A stretch of DNA of 64,000 nt from Planctomycetaceae bacterium (GTDB lineage: Bacteria > Planctomycetota > Planctomycetia > Pirellulales > Pirellulaceae), in the NCBI GenBank assembly GCA_020638975.1, contig JACKHN010000002.1:310001-374000 (forward strand), given 5' to 3'. The translations under genes and the position numbers were made by a program. The notes under the pieces were generated by a model. The model was given only the letters and a program-made list of their open reading frames with translations. It was not told the DNA's origin and searched no databases. Below are positions 8,383-18,577 of the stretch, one piece after another. Within the stretch, counting starts at the first letter, position 1. Every line of letters starts with the position of its first letter.

Positions 8383-9735
8383 CTAAAGCACGACGAACGC
8401 GACATTCATATAGACGACAATTCCTAGAATGTCGATGATGCCAGCAACGAAGGGATTACTCATCATTGCTGGGTCGAGGCCGATTTTCGCGAACAAGAGC
8501 GGAAGCATCGCACCGAGTAGCGTGCCTGCGATCACGATCAACAAGAGCGTGATCGGTATGACCAGAGCCGCAGTTGCATCGGGCGCGAGTCCGGACAGCC
8601 AAGCTGCGAAATAGCCGAACGTGGCCAAACCGCCGCCGAGCAGCAACCCCATTGCAAGTTCACGAACGACAACGCGGACCCAATCCCTGAGTGACACGTC
8701 ACCCGTGGAGAGTGCGGTGATCACGAGCGTCGCGGCTTGATTCCCGGTATTGCCACCGGTTGAGATTATCAATGGCAGGAACCAAGCGAGCCAGACCCAA
8801 GTGGAAAGGCCTTCCTCGTACCGCCGCAAGGCAAATGCCGTTAGAAACGCCGCACCAAACAAAATCGTCAACCAAATCCCACGCTTCCAAGTCAGTACCA
8901 AGATGGGAGTCTTAAGATAGCTCGCTTCGAGTGGCTCGACGGCTGCAATGCGATGGGCGTCTTCGGTCGCTTCCTCTCGCACCACGTCAATAATGTCGTC
9001 GTGCGTGATGATACCCAACATACGATGTTCGTGATCGACGACCGGAATCGCAAGCAAATCGTAATGTGCGACCTTCCGAGCAACCTCCTCTTGATCTTCC
9101 AACACATCGGCTGACAAGAGATCGGTTTCCATCAGCTCGGCGAGCGTTGTCTGCGGCTTGCCGATCGCGGAAATCAAATCGCGAGCGGACACCAACCCGC
9201 GCAAGTGATCAGTGTCGTCGACGATGTAAAGATAGTAGATCGTCTCTAAATGCTCCGCTTGTCGGCTGAGTTCGTCGAGTGCCTCGCGAACGGTCAGCGA
9301 TTCGCTCAACTTCGCCGCTTCGGTCGTCATCACAGCCCCGGCCGAGCCCTCGGGATAGGCTCGCAACCGCAGAATTTCGCGGCGCACTTCGGCGGGGAGC
9401 AAAGGGAGGATCTGGTCAACGATTTCTGTCGGCACTTCCTCAAGCAAATCGACGCGATCATCCGAAGCCAACTCGACGATCAATTCAGCGACTTCGGCAC
9501 GATCCTGCGTCTGAAGAAGCTGAAGCTGTTCTTCATGAGGGAAGAAAGTAAAAATCTCCTCGCGGACTCGCGGATCCGCGAACTTCAGCACTTGCCACGC
9601 TTCGTCCGGAGTCAAACCTTCCATGAACTCCGCCGTGCGTGCGGGATGCAGAGCCGTGCAGAACTCTCGCAAGTCAGCTTCGCTATGCTCGGCCAGCATC
9701 TCGCGCAATTCAGGAAGATAAAGCGTGTTGATCAT
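8383..9735 (-). CDS. mgtE: Magnesium transporter MgtE
   Basis: 450 aa, the normal MgtE length. An N-terminal helical domain (about 1-130), two CBS domains (about 135-255, with the second ending in HDDIIDVV) and five membrane segments from about residue 285 onward match the family. The membrane part carries the conserved PLIISTGGNTGNQA segment. MgtE is a Mg2+ channel in the inner membrane gated by the cytoplasmic Mg2+-sensing N and CBS domains. It starts 21 bases after the stop of the HtrA-like protease on the same strand, so the two are probably co-transcribed. Confidence 0.95.
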   Translation of the reverse strand: MINTLYLPELREMLAEHSEADLREFCTALHPARTAEFMEGLTPDEAWQVLKFADPRVREEIFTFFPHEEQLQLLQTQDRAEVAELIVELASDDRVDLLEEVPTEIVDQILPLLPAEVRREILRLRAYPEGSAGAVMTTEAAKLSESLTVREALDELSRQAEHLETIYYLYIVDDTDHLRGLVSARDLISAIGKPQTTLAELMETDLLSADVLEDQEEVARKVAHYDLLAIPVVDHEHRMLGIITHDDIIDVVREEATEDAHRIAAVEPLEASYLKTPILVLTWKRGIWLTILFGAAFLTAFALRRYEEGLSTWVWLAWFLPLIISTGGNTGNQAATLVITALSTGDVSLRDWVRVVVRELAMGLLLGGGLATFGYFAAWLSGLAPDATAALVIPITLLLIVIAGTLLGAMLPLLFAKIGLDPAMMSNPFVAGIIDILGIVVYMNVAFVVL

Positions 9736-9756
9736 GAGATTGAAAAGATCGTCAAG

Positions 9757-10896
9757 TTAGAGTTCGTCGGGAAGTGCTACCATCTTGACCTGTCGCCGAA
9801 GACGTTCACCGGCCCTCATCACGACAACTTCTTGACTCGAACCAATCGTCTTTTGCTCGACAACGTCTTGCAAGTCTCCGGGTGACCGAACCGCAGTTCC
9901 AGCGAATTCGACGATCACGTCGTCACTGGTAATGCCCGCCTCGTCGGCAGGACTTCCCGGCACCGTCGCCAAAACCCACACGCCAGCGCGGGCTGGCAAC
10001 TCGAGTTGCTTCGCCGCTTGTGCCGTCAACTCTCCGATTCGAATCCCCAAATAGGCTCGGCGGACTTTGCCAAATTCGAGCAATTCGCGCGCCACCCACT
10101 TGCCGCGATTGATGGGAATTGCGAACCCAATGCCTTGATATCCGCCGCTGTTCGAGGCGATGGCCGTATTGATTCCGATCACCTCCCCATCGAGATTCAC
10201 TAACGCACCTCCTGAGTTCCCAGGATTAATGGCGGCATCCGTCTGCAACAGTCGACCACGGCGAATCTTTTCGATCCCCCTGCCCTTCCCGCTGATGATG
10301 CCGGCGCTAACCGTTGCCTCCAGTTCGAAAGGACTTCCAATTGCGATCACCCAGTCGCCAATCTCCAAAGCCTCTGAATCCCCTAGCCGGGCCGCCGATA
10401 GTGGTTCCGGGGCTTCCACTTTGAGAATTGCGAGATCGCTGGATGGATCTGTCTTTATCTCGGTCGCGTTCAGTTCAGATCCGTCGGAAAAACGAACCGT
10501 GACTTCGTCTGCGTCTTCGACGACATGGTTGTTGGTTAAGATGATTCCCGATTTGTCGATCACGACCCCGGACCCAACTTGTTCGCCAAATCCGAGCTCA
10601 CTACCTTCGCCCGGCAGCGGAATCGGCGGGCGACCATCGGGAAAAAGCCCTCGAAAGCGAGGATCTTGCAACAACTCATTCATTGCTGCGGCTCGATCAT
10701 CACGATTCAAGTTGAACTTGGAGCGGATGGTCACTACCGACGGACCAGCGTTTTCGGCTGCGCCACGGAACGCCCGCGAGAGAGATTTCGCGTGAGACGT
10801 GGCCGAGTTCTGATCCTGTCCGTGGGCGACCGGCAGTGAGCTGATAACCACTAAACCAAGTGGCACAATTAAGTTCTGCATCGCTTTAGACAACAT
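9757..10896 (-). CDS. HtrA/Deg-type periplasmic serine protease with one PDZ domain
   Basis: 379 aa. The start at 10896 is fixed by a near-perfect ribosome binding site, AAAGGAGGTAA, a few bases upstream; a longer frame to 10932 lacks one. A signal peptide ends near VAHG-Q (about residue 26). The trypsin-like domain has the full triad: His 124 (TNNHVV), Asp 154 (SSDLAIL) and Ser 228 (NPGNSGGAL). One PDZ domain follows (about 285-375). HtrA proteases degrade or hold misfolded envelope proteins. It is upstream of mgtE in an apparent two-gene operon. Confidence 0.93.
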   Translation of the reverse strand: MLSKAMQNLIVPLGLVVISSLPVAHGQDQNSATSHAKSLSRAFRGAAENAGPSVVTIRSKFNLNRDDRAAAMNELLQDPRFRGLFPDGRPPIPLPGEGSELGFGEQVGSGVVIDKSGIILTNNHVVEDADEVTVRFSDGSELNATEIKTDPSSDLAILKVEAPEPLSAARLGDSEALEIGDWVIAIGSPFELEATVSAGIISGKGRGIEKIRRGRLLQTDAAINPGNSGGALVNLDGEVIGINTAIASNSGGYQGIGFAIPINRGKWVARELLEFGKVRRAYLGIRIGELTAQAAKQLELPARAGVWVLATVPGSPADEAGITSDDVIVEFAGTAVRSPGDLQDVVEQKTIGSSQEVVVMRAGERLRRQVKMVALPDEL

Positions 10897-11118
10897 TCGA
10901 GTTACCTCCTTTACGGAATGGCGCCAAGACAAGGTTTTCGGCTAGTCAGATTATAGTGGCGAAAGAGAGGGGGCCAATGCGGCGCAAAGTGTGGGCCTCA
11001 TCCAGGCGGCAACGTTGCAAAGGTGGTCGTTTGCGCGTCACATTGTTCTCACTGAGAGTGTGTGACGTATGCGGTCGGCGACACTGCCGCAAGGAAGTGC
11101 AATGGTTACAATAGAGCC

Positions 11119-14100
11119 ATGCCTCTAGACAACTTCCATCCCCTGGTCCGCGAATGGTTTTCGGCTCGTTTCGGCGAGCCAACCGAACCGCAGCGCATGG
11201 GTTGGCCGCACATCTCTGCCGGCCGACATACGCTGATCGCCGCGCCGACCGGATCAGGCAAGACGCTTGCCGCATTTCTCGTCTGCCTGAACCGCCTGTG
11301 GCAGGACTGGCTCGACGGGAAGTTAACTGACGGCGTGCGGGTCGTTTATGTGTCGCCGCTGAAGGCGCTCAGCAACGACATCGAGCGGAACCTTCAACAG
11401 CCGCTGGCGGAACTCTGTGAACTGGCTCTGCAGCGAGGCATCCTGCCGCCTCCCATCAGAACGGCGGTCCGCACGGGCGACACGCCCAGTGCCACCCGCC
11501 AGAAGATGCTTCGTGTTCCGCCACATATCCTCGTCACGACGCCTGAGTCTCTCTACTTGATGCTGACGTCCGAGAAGAGCCGCGAAGTGTTGCGAACCGT
11601 CGATACGGTGATTGTCGACGAGATTCATGCCTTGGCTCGTGATAAGCGAGGTTCGCATTTGAGTTTGACCTTAGAACGCTTGGCGGACCTCTGCGAGAAT
11701 CCGCCGGTGCGGATCGGGTTGTCGGCAACGCAACGACCGATCGAAGACATCGCCCGATTCCTCGTTGGAACGCATGCGAACCCGATAACGCATGTCGAAA
11801 CGCCGACGGTGGACCATTACGGGAAAGACGATAGTGGCGAAGATGTCTTCCTCGTCGATGGGGGGCACTCGCGGGACCTGGACCTGGCCGTCGAAGTCCC
11901 TCCCAGCGAACTGTCCGCTGTTTGCTCGAATGAGCAATGGGGAGAAGTTTATGAACGCCTCGTCGAGCTGATTCAGTCTCATCGCAGCACGCTCATCTTC
12001 GTCAACACTCGGCGATTAGCGGAACGCGTCTCGCATCATCTGCGTGAAGTACTAGGCGACGACGCTGTTGCGGGGCATCACGGAAGTCTTGCTAAAGAGC
12101 TCCGGCATTCGGCCGAGCAACGTCTAAAGAACGGCGAATTGAAAGCGATCGTGGCGACGGCGTCGCTCGAGATGGGCATCGATGTCGGATACATCGACTT
12201 GGTTTGCCAAGTGGGTTCGCCGCGAGCGATCGCCACGTTCCTGCAACGCGTGGGCCGGTCGGGCCACTCGTTGGGACTGACCCCCAAAGGCCGTTTGTTT
12301 CCACTGACGCGCGACGAGTTACTCGAATGCATGTCGTTAGTGCGAGCCGTCCGACAGGGCGAACTCGACCGCATCGAGATCCCGAACGCTCCCTTGGATA
12401 TCCTCGCCCAGCAGATTGTGGCGACGGTCGCGTGTGACGAATGGGAAGAGGACTCCCTCTTTGCGCTTTGTCGTCGCGCTTGGCCGTATCGACATTTAAG
12501 TCGCAAACAATTCGACGAAGTGGTCGAAATGCTGGCCAGCGGCATGACAGCGGGGACGAAGCGAGGCCTTCACCTACATCGCGATCGTATCAACGGACGC
12601 GTTCGCGCCCGACGTGGAGCGAGACTTGCGGCAATCACTTCGGGCGGGGCCATCCCTGACACCGCCGAGTATCGTGTCGTCACCGAACCGGAGAAGACTT
12701 TCGTCGGGACTTTGGACGAAGACTTTGCGATCGAAAGCATGGCGGGCGATGTATTCCTGCTCGGCAACACTTCGTGGCGAGTGCAACAAGTTCGTTCGGG
12801 CGAGGTCATCGTTCGCGATGCCGAAGGTGCCCCGCCCAGTGTACCGTTTTGGTTTGGAGAAGGGCCGGGTCGGACGATCGAGCTGTCTGCGGAGGTCTCC
12901 AGGTTGCGGCGAGACATCGCGGCGACTGAGTTGGCGCTGCGTGAAGAGTGCGGCGTGTCCACGTGGGCGGCAGAGCAAGCCACGAACTATATCGAGTCGC
13001 AAGTCGCAGCCATCGGGCTGGTGCCGACGACCGAGCAGATCGTCTTCGAACGGTTCTTCGATGAATCGGGCGGCATGCAACTCGTGATCCATTCGCCGTT
13101 CGGAGCGCGGATCAATCGCGCCTGGGGGCTGGCGCTGCGCAAACGATTCTGCCGCAGCTTTGACTTCGAACTGCAAGCTGCCGCAACGGATAACGGTATC
13201 GTGCTGTCGCTCTCGCCGCAGCATAGCTTTCCTATCGACTCGCTGTTCAAAATGCTGGGGCCGCACAACGCGAAGTATCTGCTCGAACAAGCGGTACTCG
13301 CTGCGCCGATGTTTCAAGTGCGATGGCGTTGGAACGTTACGCGAGCCTTGGCGGTCCTGCGGCGGCAGGGCGGCAAGAAGGTTCCGCCCCATTTGCTCCG
13401 TTTTCGCTCCGATGATCTGCTGGCGTCTGCCTTTCCCGAGACCGTCGGTTGTCTGGAGAACCATCACGGCGATGTCGAGATTCCCGATCATCCGTTGGTC
13501 CAGCAGACGATGCATGACTGCCTGACCGAGGCCATGGACGTCGAACGCTGGGTGAACGTCTTGCAAGCCATCAAGGATAACAAGATCGAGTTGGTGGCAC
13601 GCGACACACGGGAACCTTCGCCTTTCAGTCACGAGTTACTCAATGCGAATCCATACGCATTTCTCGACGGTGCTCCGTTGGAAGAACGCCGCACGCGCGC
13701 CGTTTCGACACGACGCAGCTTCACCGCCGACGATGTTCGCGACCTGGCTCAACTCGATCCTGCCGCGATCGACCAGGTTCGCGCCGAAGCCTGGCCCATC
13801 GTTCGTGATGCGGACGAACTGCACGAGGCATTGCTGACGCTAGTCACGATCCCCGCGAACGAAGCTTCATCCTGGCAGACCTATTTTGACGAACTACGTA
13901 ATTGCGGACGGGCGTCAACCGTCAACTTTTGCGATCGAAGCATGTGGATCGCAGCAGAGTCATTGCCGCTCGTGCAAGCCGTCTATGACGGCGTCGCCGC
14001 AACTCCGGAGGTGAGGCTGCCGCCGGCGTTAGACAAGACAGTCGAGCGAACGGACGGATTGGTCGAGTTGGTTCGAGGTCGAATGCAAATACAAGGCCCA

Positions 14101-15528
14101 ACCACCGCAGCCGAGCTAGCGATTGAACTAGCCCTTGAACCGAGTAGCGTTTCGGCAGCACTTGAGGCACTGGAAGGACAGGGCGTTGTGCTGCGCGGCC
14201 AGTTTACCGATGGAGCCCGACTCTCGAACGGCTCGCGAGATATCGAGTGGTGTGATCGGCGATTGCTGACCCGCATCCACCGCCTAACGCTTGACGGCTT
14301 GCGTCAAAAGATCAAGCCCGTGACGCCCGAAGATTTCATGCGTTTTCTACTTCGACGGCATCGGCTGTCCGATGACAGTAAGTGGGGCGGCGCGGTCGGC
14401 GTACGCGAAGCGATCGCACAACTGCAAGGCTTCGAGATCCCTGCTGGTGTCTGGGAAACGAAGATCCTCGCCGCGCGCTGTCAGGACTACGATTCGCAGT
14501 GGTTGGATCACTTGTTTATGGCTGGTGAAGTTGCCTGGGGGCGTCTGCGAGCTCAGAAACATGACGAAACGAGCAACAAGGTCGCAGCGGCAATGTCACG
14601 CGCGATGCCAATCTCGCTCGCAGTCCGAGAGGATCTGCCGTGGCTATTGAGTGGCGACCGCGATAGTTTGCCGACGAATATCAGTAGCAATGGAGAGGGA
14701 GTTCTCGCTGCGTTGTCGACACGCGGAGCCTTGTTCTTCCAAGAGTTGAAAGCCGCGACAAAACAGCTGCCGAGTCACATCGAAGATGCACTTCGCGAGT
14801 TGGCCACGCTCGGGCTCGTGACTTGTGACATGTTTGCCGCCGTCCGAGCGATCTCCAGCAAACACTTAGGACGACGGGCGGGACGGAGGCGTACTGCCAG
14901 TTCAACCGTTGCGGCGCCTGCGGGACGTTGGTCGTTGTTTCCAGGGCTAGTCGAACTCGTCTCTACCCAGGATCGCCTTGAGCGCTGGTGTCACTTGTTG
15001 CTGCGACGTTACGGCGTTGTGTTCCGAGATTTGCTGACCCGCGAATCGACTGCGCCGCCATGGCATGAGTTGGTGCGAGTCTTCCGACGATTGGAATTGC
15101 GAGGCGTAGTTCGGGGCGGTCGATTTATCACGGGAGTCGGTGGGGAACAATTCGCGGAGGAAGCGGCGATTGGCGAGCTACGCGCGGTCCGTGAAACGGG
15201 CTCCGATGAGTCATGGTTCGTGATATCCGCCGTTGATCCACTGAACCTCGCCGGTATCATTACCACAAGCCCGCGAGTGACTGCAAACTCGAATAACTCG
15301 CTGATCCTGAAAGACGGGAAGTGCGTCGCGGCGAAACAATCCGATCGCATTGAGTTTTACGAAGAGTTTCCCCTGGAGATCGAAGCGGAAATGCGGCGTT
15401 CGTTGCAGATCGGCAAACGCGAGGCGAACTCGCACGTTCGCTCGGCGTGGATCGCGTCTGACCGGAAACCTAGGCAAACGCCCGAACTGACTGCTCACGT
15501 ACCCTCGCGGTCCTTGAGGCAAACATGA
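11119..15528 (+). CDS. lhr: Lhr-type large ATP-dependent helicase
   Basis: 1469 aa from the ATG at 11119 (the frame is open to 11062). Superfamily 2 helicase motifs are in order: Q-like FGEPTEPQ, Walker A APTGSGKT (about 48-55), Walker B DEIH, motif III SATQRP, and motif VI QRVGRSGH. The remaining 900 residues match the long Lhr-type winged-helix and C-terminal domains, giving a full-length Lhr rather than the short Lhr-core form. Lhr proteins unwind DNA and RNA-DNA hybrids and are linked to DNA repair. Its stop overlaps the start of the proline dehydrogenase gene (ATGA at 15525-15528), an unusual partner. It is divergent from the HtrA gene across 222 bases. Confidence 0.92.
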   Translation: MPLDNFHPLVREWFSARFGEPTEPQRMGWPHISAGRHTLIAAPTGSGKTLAAFLVCLNRLWQDWLDGKLTDGVRVVYVSPLKALSNDIERNLQQPLAELCELALQRGILPPPIRTAVRTGDTPSATRQKMLRVPPHILVTTPESLYLMLTSEKSREVLRTVDTVIVDEIHALARDKRGSHLSLTLERLADLCENPPVRIGLSATQRPIEDIARFLVGTHANPITHVETPTVDHYGKDDSGEDVFLVDGGHSRDLDLAVEVPPSELSAVCSNEQWGEVYERLVELIQSHRSTLIFVNTRRLAERVSHHLREVLGDDAVAGHHGSLAKELRHSAEQRLKNGELKAIVATASLEMGIDVGYIDLVCQVGSPRAIATFLQRVGRSGHSLGLTPKGRLFPLTRDELLECMSLVRAVRQGELDRIEIPNAPLDILAQQIVATVACDEWEEDSLFALCRRAWPYRHLSRKQFDEVVEMLASGMTAGTKRGLHLHRDRINGRVRARRGARLAAITSGGAIPDTAEYRVVTEPEKTFVGTLDEDFAIESMAGDVFLLGNTSWRVQQVRSGEVIVRDAEGAPPSVPFWFGEGPGRTIELSAEVSRLRRDIAATELALREECGVSTWAAEQATNYIESQVAAIGLVPTTEQIVFERFFDESGGMQLVIHSPFGARINRAWGLALRKRFCRSFDFELQAAATDNGIVLSLSPQHSFPIDSLFKMLGPHNAKYLLEQAVLAAPMFQVRWRWNVTRALAVLRRQGGKKVPPHLLRFRSDDLLASAFPETVGCLENHHGDVEIPDHPLVQQTMHDCLTEAMDVERWVNVLQAIKDNKIELVARDTREPSPFSHELLNANPYAFLDGAPLEERRTRAVSTRRSFTADDVRDLAQLDPAAIDQVRAEAWPIVRDADELHEALLTLVTIPANEASSWQTYFDELRNCGRASTVNFCDRSMWIAAESLPLVQAVYDGVAATPEVRLPPALDKTVERTDGLVELVRGRMQIQGPTTAAELAIELALEPSSVSAALEALEGQGVVLRGQFTDGARLSNGSRDIEWCDRRLLTRIHRLTLDGLRQKIKPVTPEDFMRFLLRRHRLSDDSKWGGAVGVREAIAQLQGFEIPAGVWETKILAARCQDYDSQWLDHLFMAGEVAWGRLRAQKHDETSNKVAAAMSRAMPISLAVREDLPWLLSGDRDSLPTNISSNGEGVLAALSTRGALFFQELKAATKQLPSHIEDALRELATLGLVTCDMFAAVRAISSKHLGRRAGRRRTASSTVAAPAGRWSLFPGLVELVSTQDRLERWCHLLLRRYGVVFRDLLTRESTAPPWHELVRVFRRLELRGVVRGGRFITGVGGEQFAEEAAIGELRAVRETGSDESWFVISAVDPLNLAGIITTSPRVTANSNNSLILKDGKCVAAKQSDRIEFYEEFPLEIEAEMRRSLQIGKREANSHVRSAWIASDRKPRQTPELTAHVPSRSLRQT

Positions 15529-17231
15529 CACTGGATCGTTGGAGCAACGTGCCTGACCTCGCCGAGCGTGATGTTGCCGCGATTGAGCAACGCACTCAGG
15601 AGTTGGGGCATTACCTGTTCGAGCATCTCGACGAGCAGCGACCGAACTTACTCCAGCGTCGATGGTGGGACGAACGCCTCATGGAATGGGCGATGCGAGA
15701 TGAAGGTTTGAAAGTCCAGTTGTTTCGCTTTGTTGACGTGCTGCCCATGCTTCGTACCAACGAGGCCGTTGTTGGTCACCTGAGCGAGTATCTTAACGAA
15801 GTGCGGACTCACTTGCCCGTTGCGGTTCGCACGGCATTGGGAATCGGCCGGCGTTCATCGTTGACGCGTACCGCGATCGCCAGGCTCGCCCGATTGAGTG
15901 CGATGGATCTCGCGCGTCGCTTTATCGCCGGAACGAATGTGAATGAAGTCGTCGAGGCCGCCCAACGCGAACGCCGCGAAGGACGCGGTTTCACTCTGGA
16001 TATCTTAGGAGAAGCCGTAACGAGCGACTCAGAGGCCGAGCGATTCTTTCAAGCCTACGTGAACCTTATTCAAAGCGTCGCGCCCGAAGTGAATCGATGG
16101 TCGTTGGAAACAAAGATTGATCGCAGTGTGTTCGGCGAAGTGCCGCGAATGAATCTGTCGATCAAGCTGTCGGCGCTCGACTCGCAATTCGACGCGATCG
16201 ATCCTGAAGGGGCGCTTTCGCGGGCCGGCGAGCGGTTGCGTGAGTTGTTACGCGTGGCGAAACATCACAAGGCGTTTATCAATGTCGATATGGAGTCGTA
16301 CGAAAAGAAAGATCTCACGCTGCGAATATTTAAGGAAGTGCTGCAAGAAGAGGAATTTCGCGATATTGGCAACGTGGGGATCGTCATTCAATGCTACTTG
16401 AGGGACGCGGCGGCTGACTTGCAGGATCTGGTTGAATGGGCCAAGCGGCGAGAACGACCGGTATGGGTTCGCTTGGTGAAAGGTGCCTATTGGGACTACG
16501 AAACCGTTCACGCACTGGCAGACGGGTGGCCCGTTCCGGTGTATCAGCAGAAGTGGCAATCCGATGCCAGTTTCGAGCGAGCGACGCGATTCCTGATGGA
16601 AAATCACCAGCATCTTCGCCCGGCGCTCGGCACACATAACATCCGGTCGATCGCCCACGGTTTGGCCACCGCCGAACATCTTGGCATCGCAAGAAACGCA
16701 TTCGAGATCCAGATGCTGTACGGCATGGCGGATGGCGAGAAGCATGCGTTGGTCGAGTTAGGGCATCGACTGCGAATCTATATGCCCTATGGCGAGTTGA
16801 TTCCGGGAATGGCTTATTTAGTCCGACGGCTGTTAGAAAACACGTCGAACGATTCCTTCTTGCGAGCGGGGTTCATCGAGCAAGTGGCTCGCGAAAAACT
16901 GCTCCGCAATCCGCTCGATGCACAGTACGACAGTTCACTCCAGAAAGATGAGGAAGCGATGGCTGGCTCAGAAACGAGTGCCGTCAATCGGCGACCACGG
17001 TTTGACGCGACTTTCAAGAACCACCCGCCGGTCGATTTCTCGGACGCAGCGAATCGCACGGCGATGCGTGAGGCGTTGCAGAAAGTGATGACGGAACTGG
17101 GGCGTCGCTATCCGCTGGTGATCGGTGAACGAGAAGTCGAGACTAATGAGCAAACTCGACTCGGTGGACCCTTCGTTCAACGACCGGATTGTGGGCACTG
17201 TTTCACTGGCGGGCGGGCCTCACGTACATGA
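15525..17231 (+). CDS. putA: Proline dehydrogenase half of a PutA-type protein
   Basis: Open frame of 568 aa; roughly the first 540 are real proline dehydrogenase and the start of the linker, the last 25 come from out-of-frame reading. FAD-linked barrel motifs are visible: VWVRLVKGAYWDYE, GTHNIRSIAH, EIQMLYGM, and RIYMPYGELIPGMAYLVRRLLEN. The enzyme oxidises proline to pyrroline-5-carboxylate. In the ancestral gene this continued into a P5C dehydrogenase domain, as in bifunctional PutA/RocA fusions, but a +1 frameshift near 17151-17155 (a run of three A) now breaks it. The start overlaps the lhr stop. The dehydrogenase domain may still be made as a single-function protein. Confidence 0.85.
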   Translation: MTLDRWSNVPDLAERDVAAIEQRTQELGHYLFEHLDEQRPNLLQRRWWDERLMEWAMRDEGLKVQLFRFVDVLPMLRTNEAVVGHLSEYLNEVRTHLPVAVRTALGIGRRSSLTRTAIARLARLSAMDLARRFIAGTNVNEVVEAAQRERREGRGFTLDILGEAVTSDSEAERFFQAYVNLIQSVAPEVNRWSLETKIDRSVFGEVPRMNLSIKLSALDSQFDAIDPEGALSRAGERLRELLRVAKHHKAFINVDMESYEKKDLTLRIFKEVLQEEEFRDIGNVGIVIQCYLRDAAADLQDLVEWAKRRERPVWVRLVKGAYWDYETVHALADGWPVPVYQQKWQSDASFERATRFLMENHQHLRPALGTHNIRSIAHGLATAEHLGIARNAFEIQMLYGMADGEKHALVELGHRLRIYMPYGELIPGMAYLVRRLLENTSNDSFLRAGFIEQVAREKLLRNPLDAQYDSSLQKDEEAMAGSETSAVNRRPRFDATFKNHPPVDFSDAANRTAMREALQKVMTELGRRYPLVIGEREVETNEQTRLGGPFVQRPDCGHCFTGGRASRT

Positions 17232-17971
17232 AGCAGTCGCCGCTGCGAAACAGGCGTTGCTGCCGAGGCGCACAAAAGCGTTGAGCATCGCGCCGAGGTC
17301 ATTCGGCGAGCGGCTCAATTGATGCGCGACCAATTCTTCTGAACTCGCGGCGTTGGAGTATACGAGTGTGGCAAGGGCTGGCGAGAGGCGACGAACGATA
17401 TCTGCGAAGCGATCGATTTCTGTGATTACTATGCCGGTTGTGCCATCGCGATCGGCGAACCAACTGGCTCGGACGTGCCTGGAGAAGAGAATCGGTTCGA
17501 GTACCTGCCCGCGGCGTGACGGCGGTCATCGCCCCGTGGAATTTTCCGCTAGCCATTTTGACGGGCATGACGACGGCTGCGTTAGCCACCGGAAACACGG
17601 TAGTCATGAAGCCCGCCGAGCAATCGCCGGTCATCGCGGCGCGCTTCATCGAGATTCTGCGGGAGGCAGGATTGCCACCGGTGTTGCTAACTATCTGCCC
17701 GGCAAAGGCGAGGTGGCTGGAGCAGCGTTAGTCGAACATCCTGACGTGGCGTTAATTGTCTTTACTGATCTCGTGAAGTTGGACTTGTGATTAATCGCCG
17801 TGCGGCAGAGGTGTCTGCCACCGGAATTGGCCACGTAAAACGTGTAATTGCGGAGATGGGAGGCAAGAATGCGATCATTGTCGACGCCGACGCCGACCTC
17901 GACGAAGCAGTAATTGGAACCGCAAAGAGCGCTTCGGATTTCAAGGCCAGAAGTGTTCTGCCTGCAGTCGC
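17145..17971 (+). pseudogene. putA: Disrupted N-terminal part of P5C dehydrogenase domain
   Basis: Reading across frames recovers a well-conserved aldehyde dehydrogenase: LDSVDPSFNDRIVG, then RAEVIRRAAQLMRDQ, YECGKGWREA, GVTAVIAPWNFPLAIL, NTVVMKPAEQSPV, and IAEMGGKNAIIVD. Each piece sits in a different frame. I infer at least eight single-base changes: near 17152 (+A), two or more at 17262-17283, near 17340 (+T), 17352 (-1), 17514 (-C), 17686 (-G), 17769 (-G) and 17938 (-T), many in short homopolymers. Sequence between the breaks is hardly degraded, so the damage is very recent or is a sequencing/assembly error restricted to this stretch. Confidence 0.8.
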
Positions 17972-18577
17972 GTGATCGTACTCGACGAAGTTTACGATGC
18001 ATTTGTGCGACGTTTGGTCGAGGCGACTCGCAGCCTGGAAGTTGGTCCTGCAGAGTACCCCTCCACGTCGGTCGGACCGGTGATTGACAAAGCAGCCTTT
18101 GAGAAGGTCCGCGAGTACATCGCAATCGGCCAGGAGGAAGCCCGCGAAGCGTTAGCGGTCGACGTTGCCGAACTCGCGCTGCAAGGTTTCTTTGTTGGAC
18201 CGCATATCTACGCCGATGTCGCCGCAGATTCACGGATCGCACAGGAGGAAGTATTCGGCCCGGTGCTGGCAGTTATTCGTGCCAAGAACCTGAACGAGGC
18301 CTTTCGCATCGCAAACAGCACGGACTACGCGTTAACGGGCGGGTTCTATTCCCGCAGTCCGGCCAACTTAGACCGAGCACGACGCGAGATGATCGTCGGC
18401 AATCTGTACCTGAATCGAACGATCACCGGCGCGATCGTGGGACGCCAGCCGTTTGGCGGCTTCAAAATGTCGGGAATCGGAAGCAAGGCAGGTGGGCCCG
18501 ACTACTTGCTTCAATTCGTCGTGCCCCGCACGATTACCGAGAACACGATGCGTCGCGGGTTTGCGCCCGAGGCATGA
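17972..18577 (+). CDS. putA: C-terminal fragment of P5C dehydrogenase domain
   Basis: 201 aa, the intact rear third of the aldehyde dehydrogenase domain. The catalytic Cys (in GQKCSACSR) lies just upstream, in the last disrupted piece at about 17955. This part carries the family's EEVFGPVLAV motif, with its conserved Glu, and the GRQPFGGFKMSGIGSKAGG segment. It is best viewed as part of the broken putA rather than a gene with its own start (GTG at 17972, no ribosome binding site). Its stop codon abuts the stop of the giant minus-strand gene with no bases between, so there is no room for a separate terminator. Confidence 0.7.
   Translation: MIVLDEVYDAFVRRLVEATRSLEVGPAEYPSTSVGPVIDKAAFEKVREYIAIGQEEAREALAVDVAELALQGFFVGPHIYADVAADSRIAQEEVFGPVLAVIRAKNLNEAFRIANSTDYALTGGFYSRSPANLDRARREMIVGNLYLNRTITGAIVGRQPFGGFKMSGIGSKAGGPDYLLQFVVPRTITENTMRRGFAPEA

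Noticed and set aside
9250..9885. 211-codon plus-strand open frame
   Set aside because: It lies wholly antisense to mgtE and the end of the HtrA gene, both of which have strong motifs.
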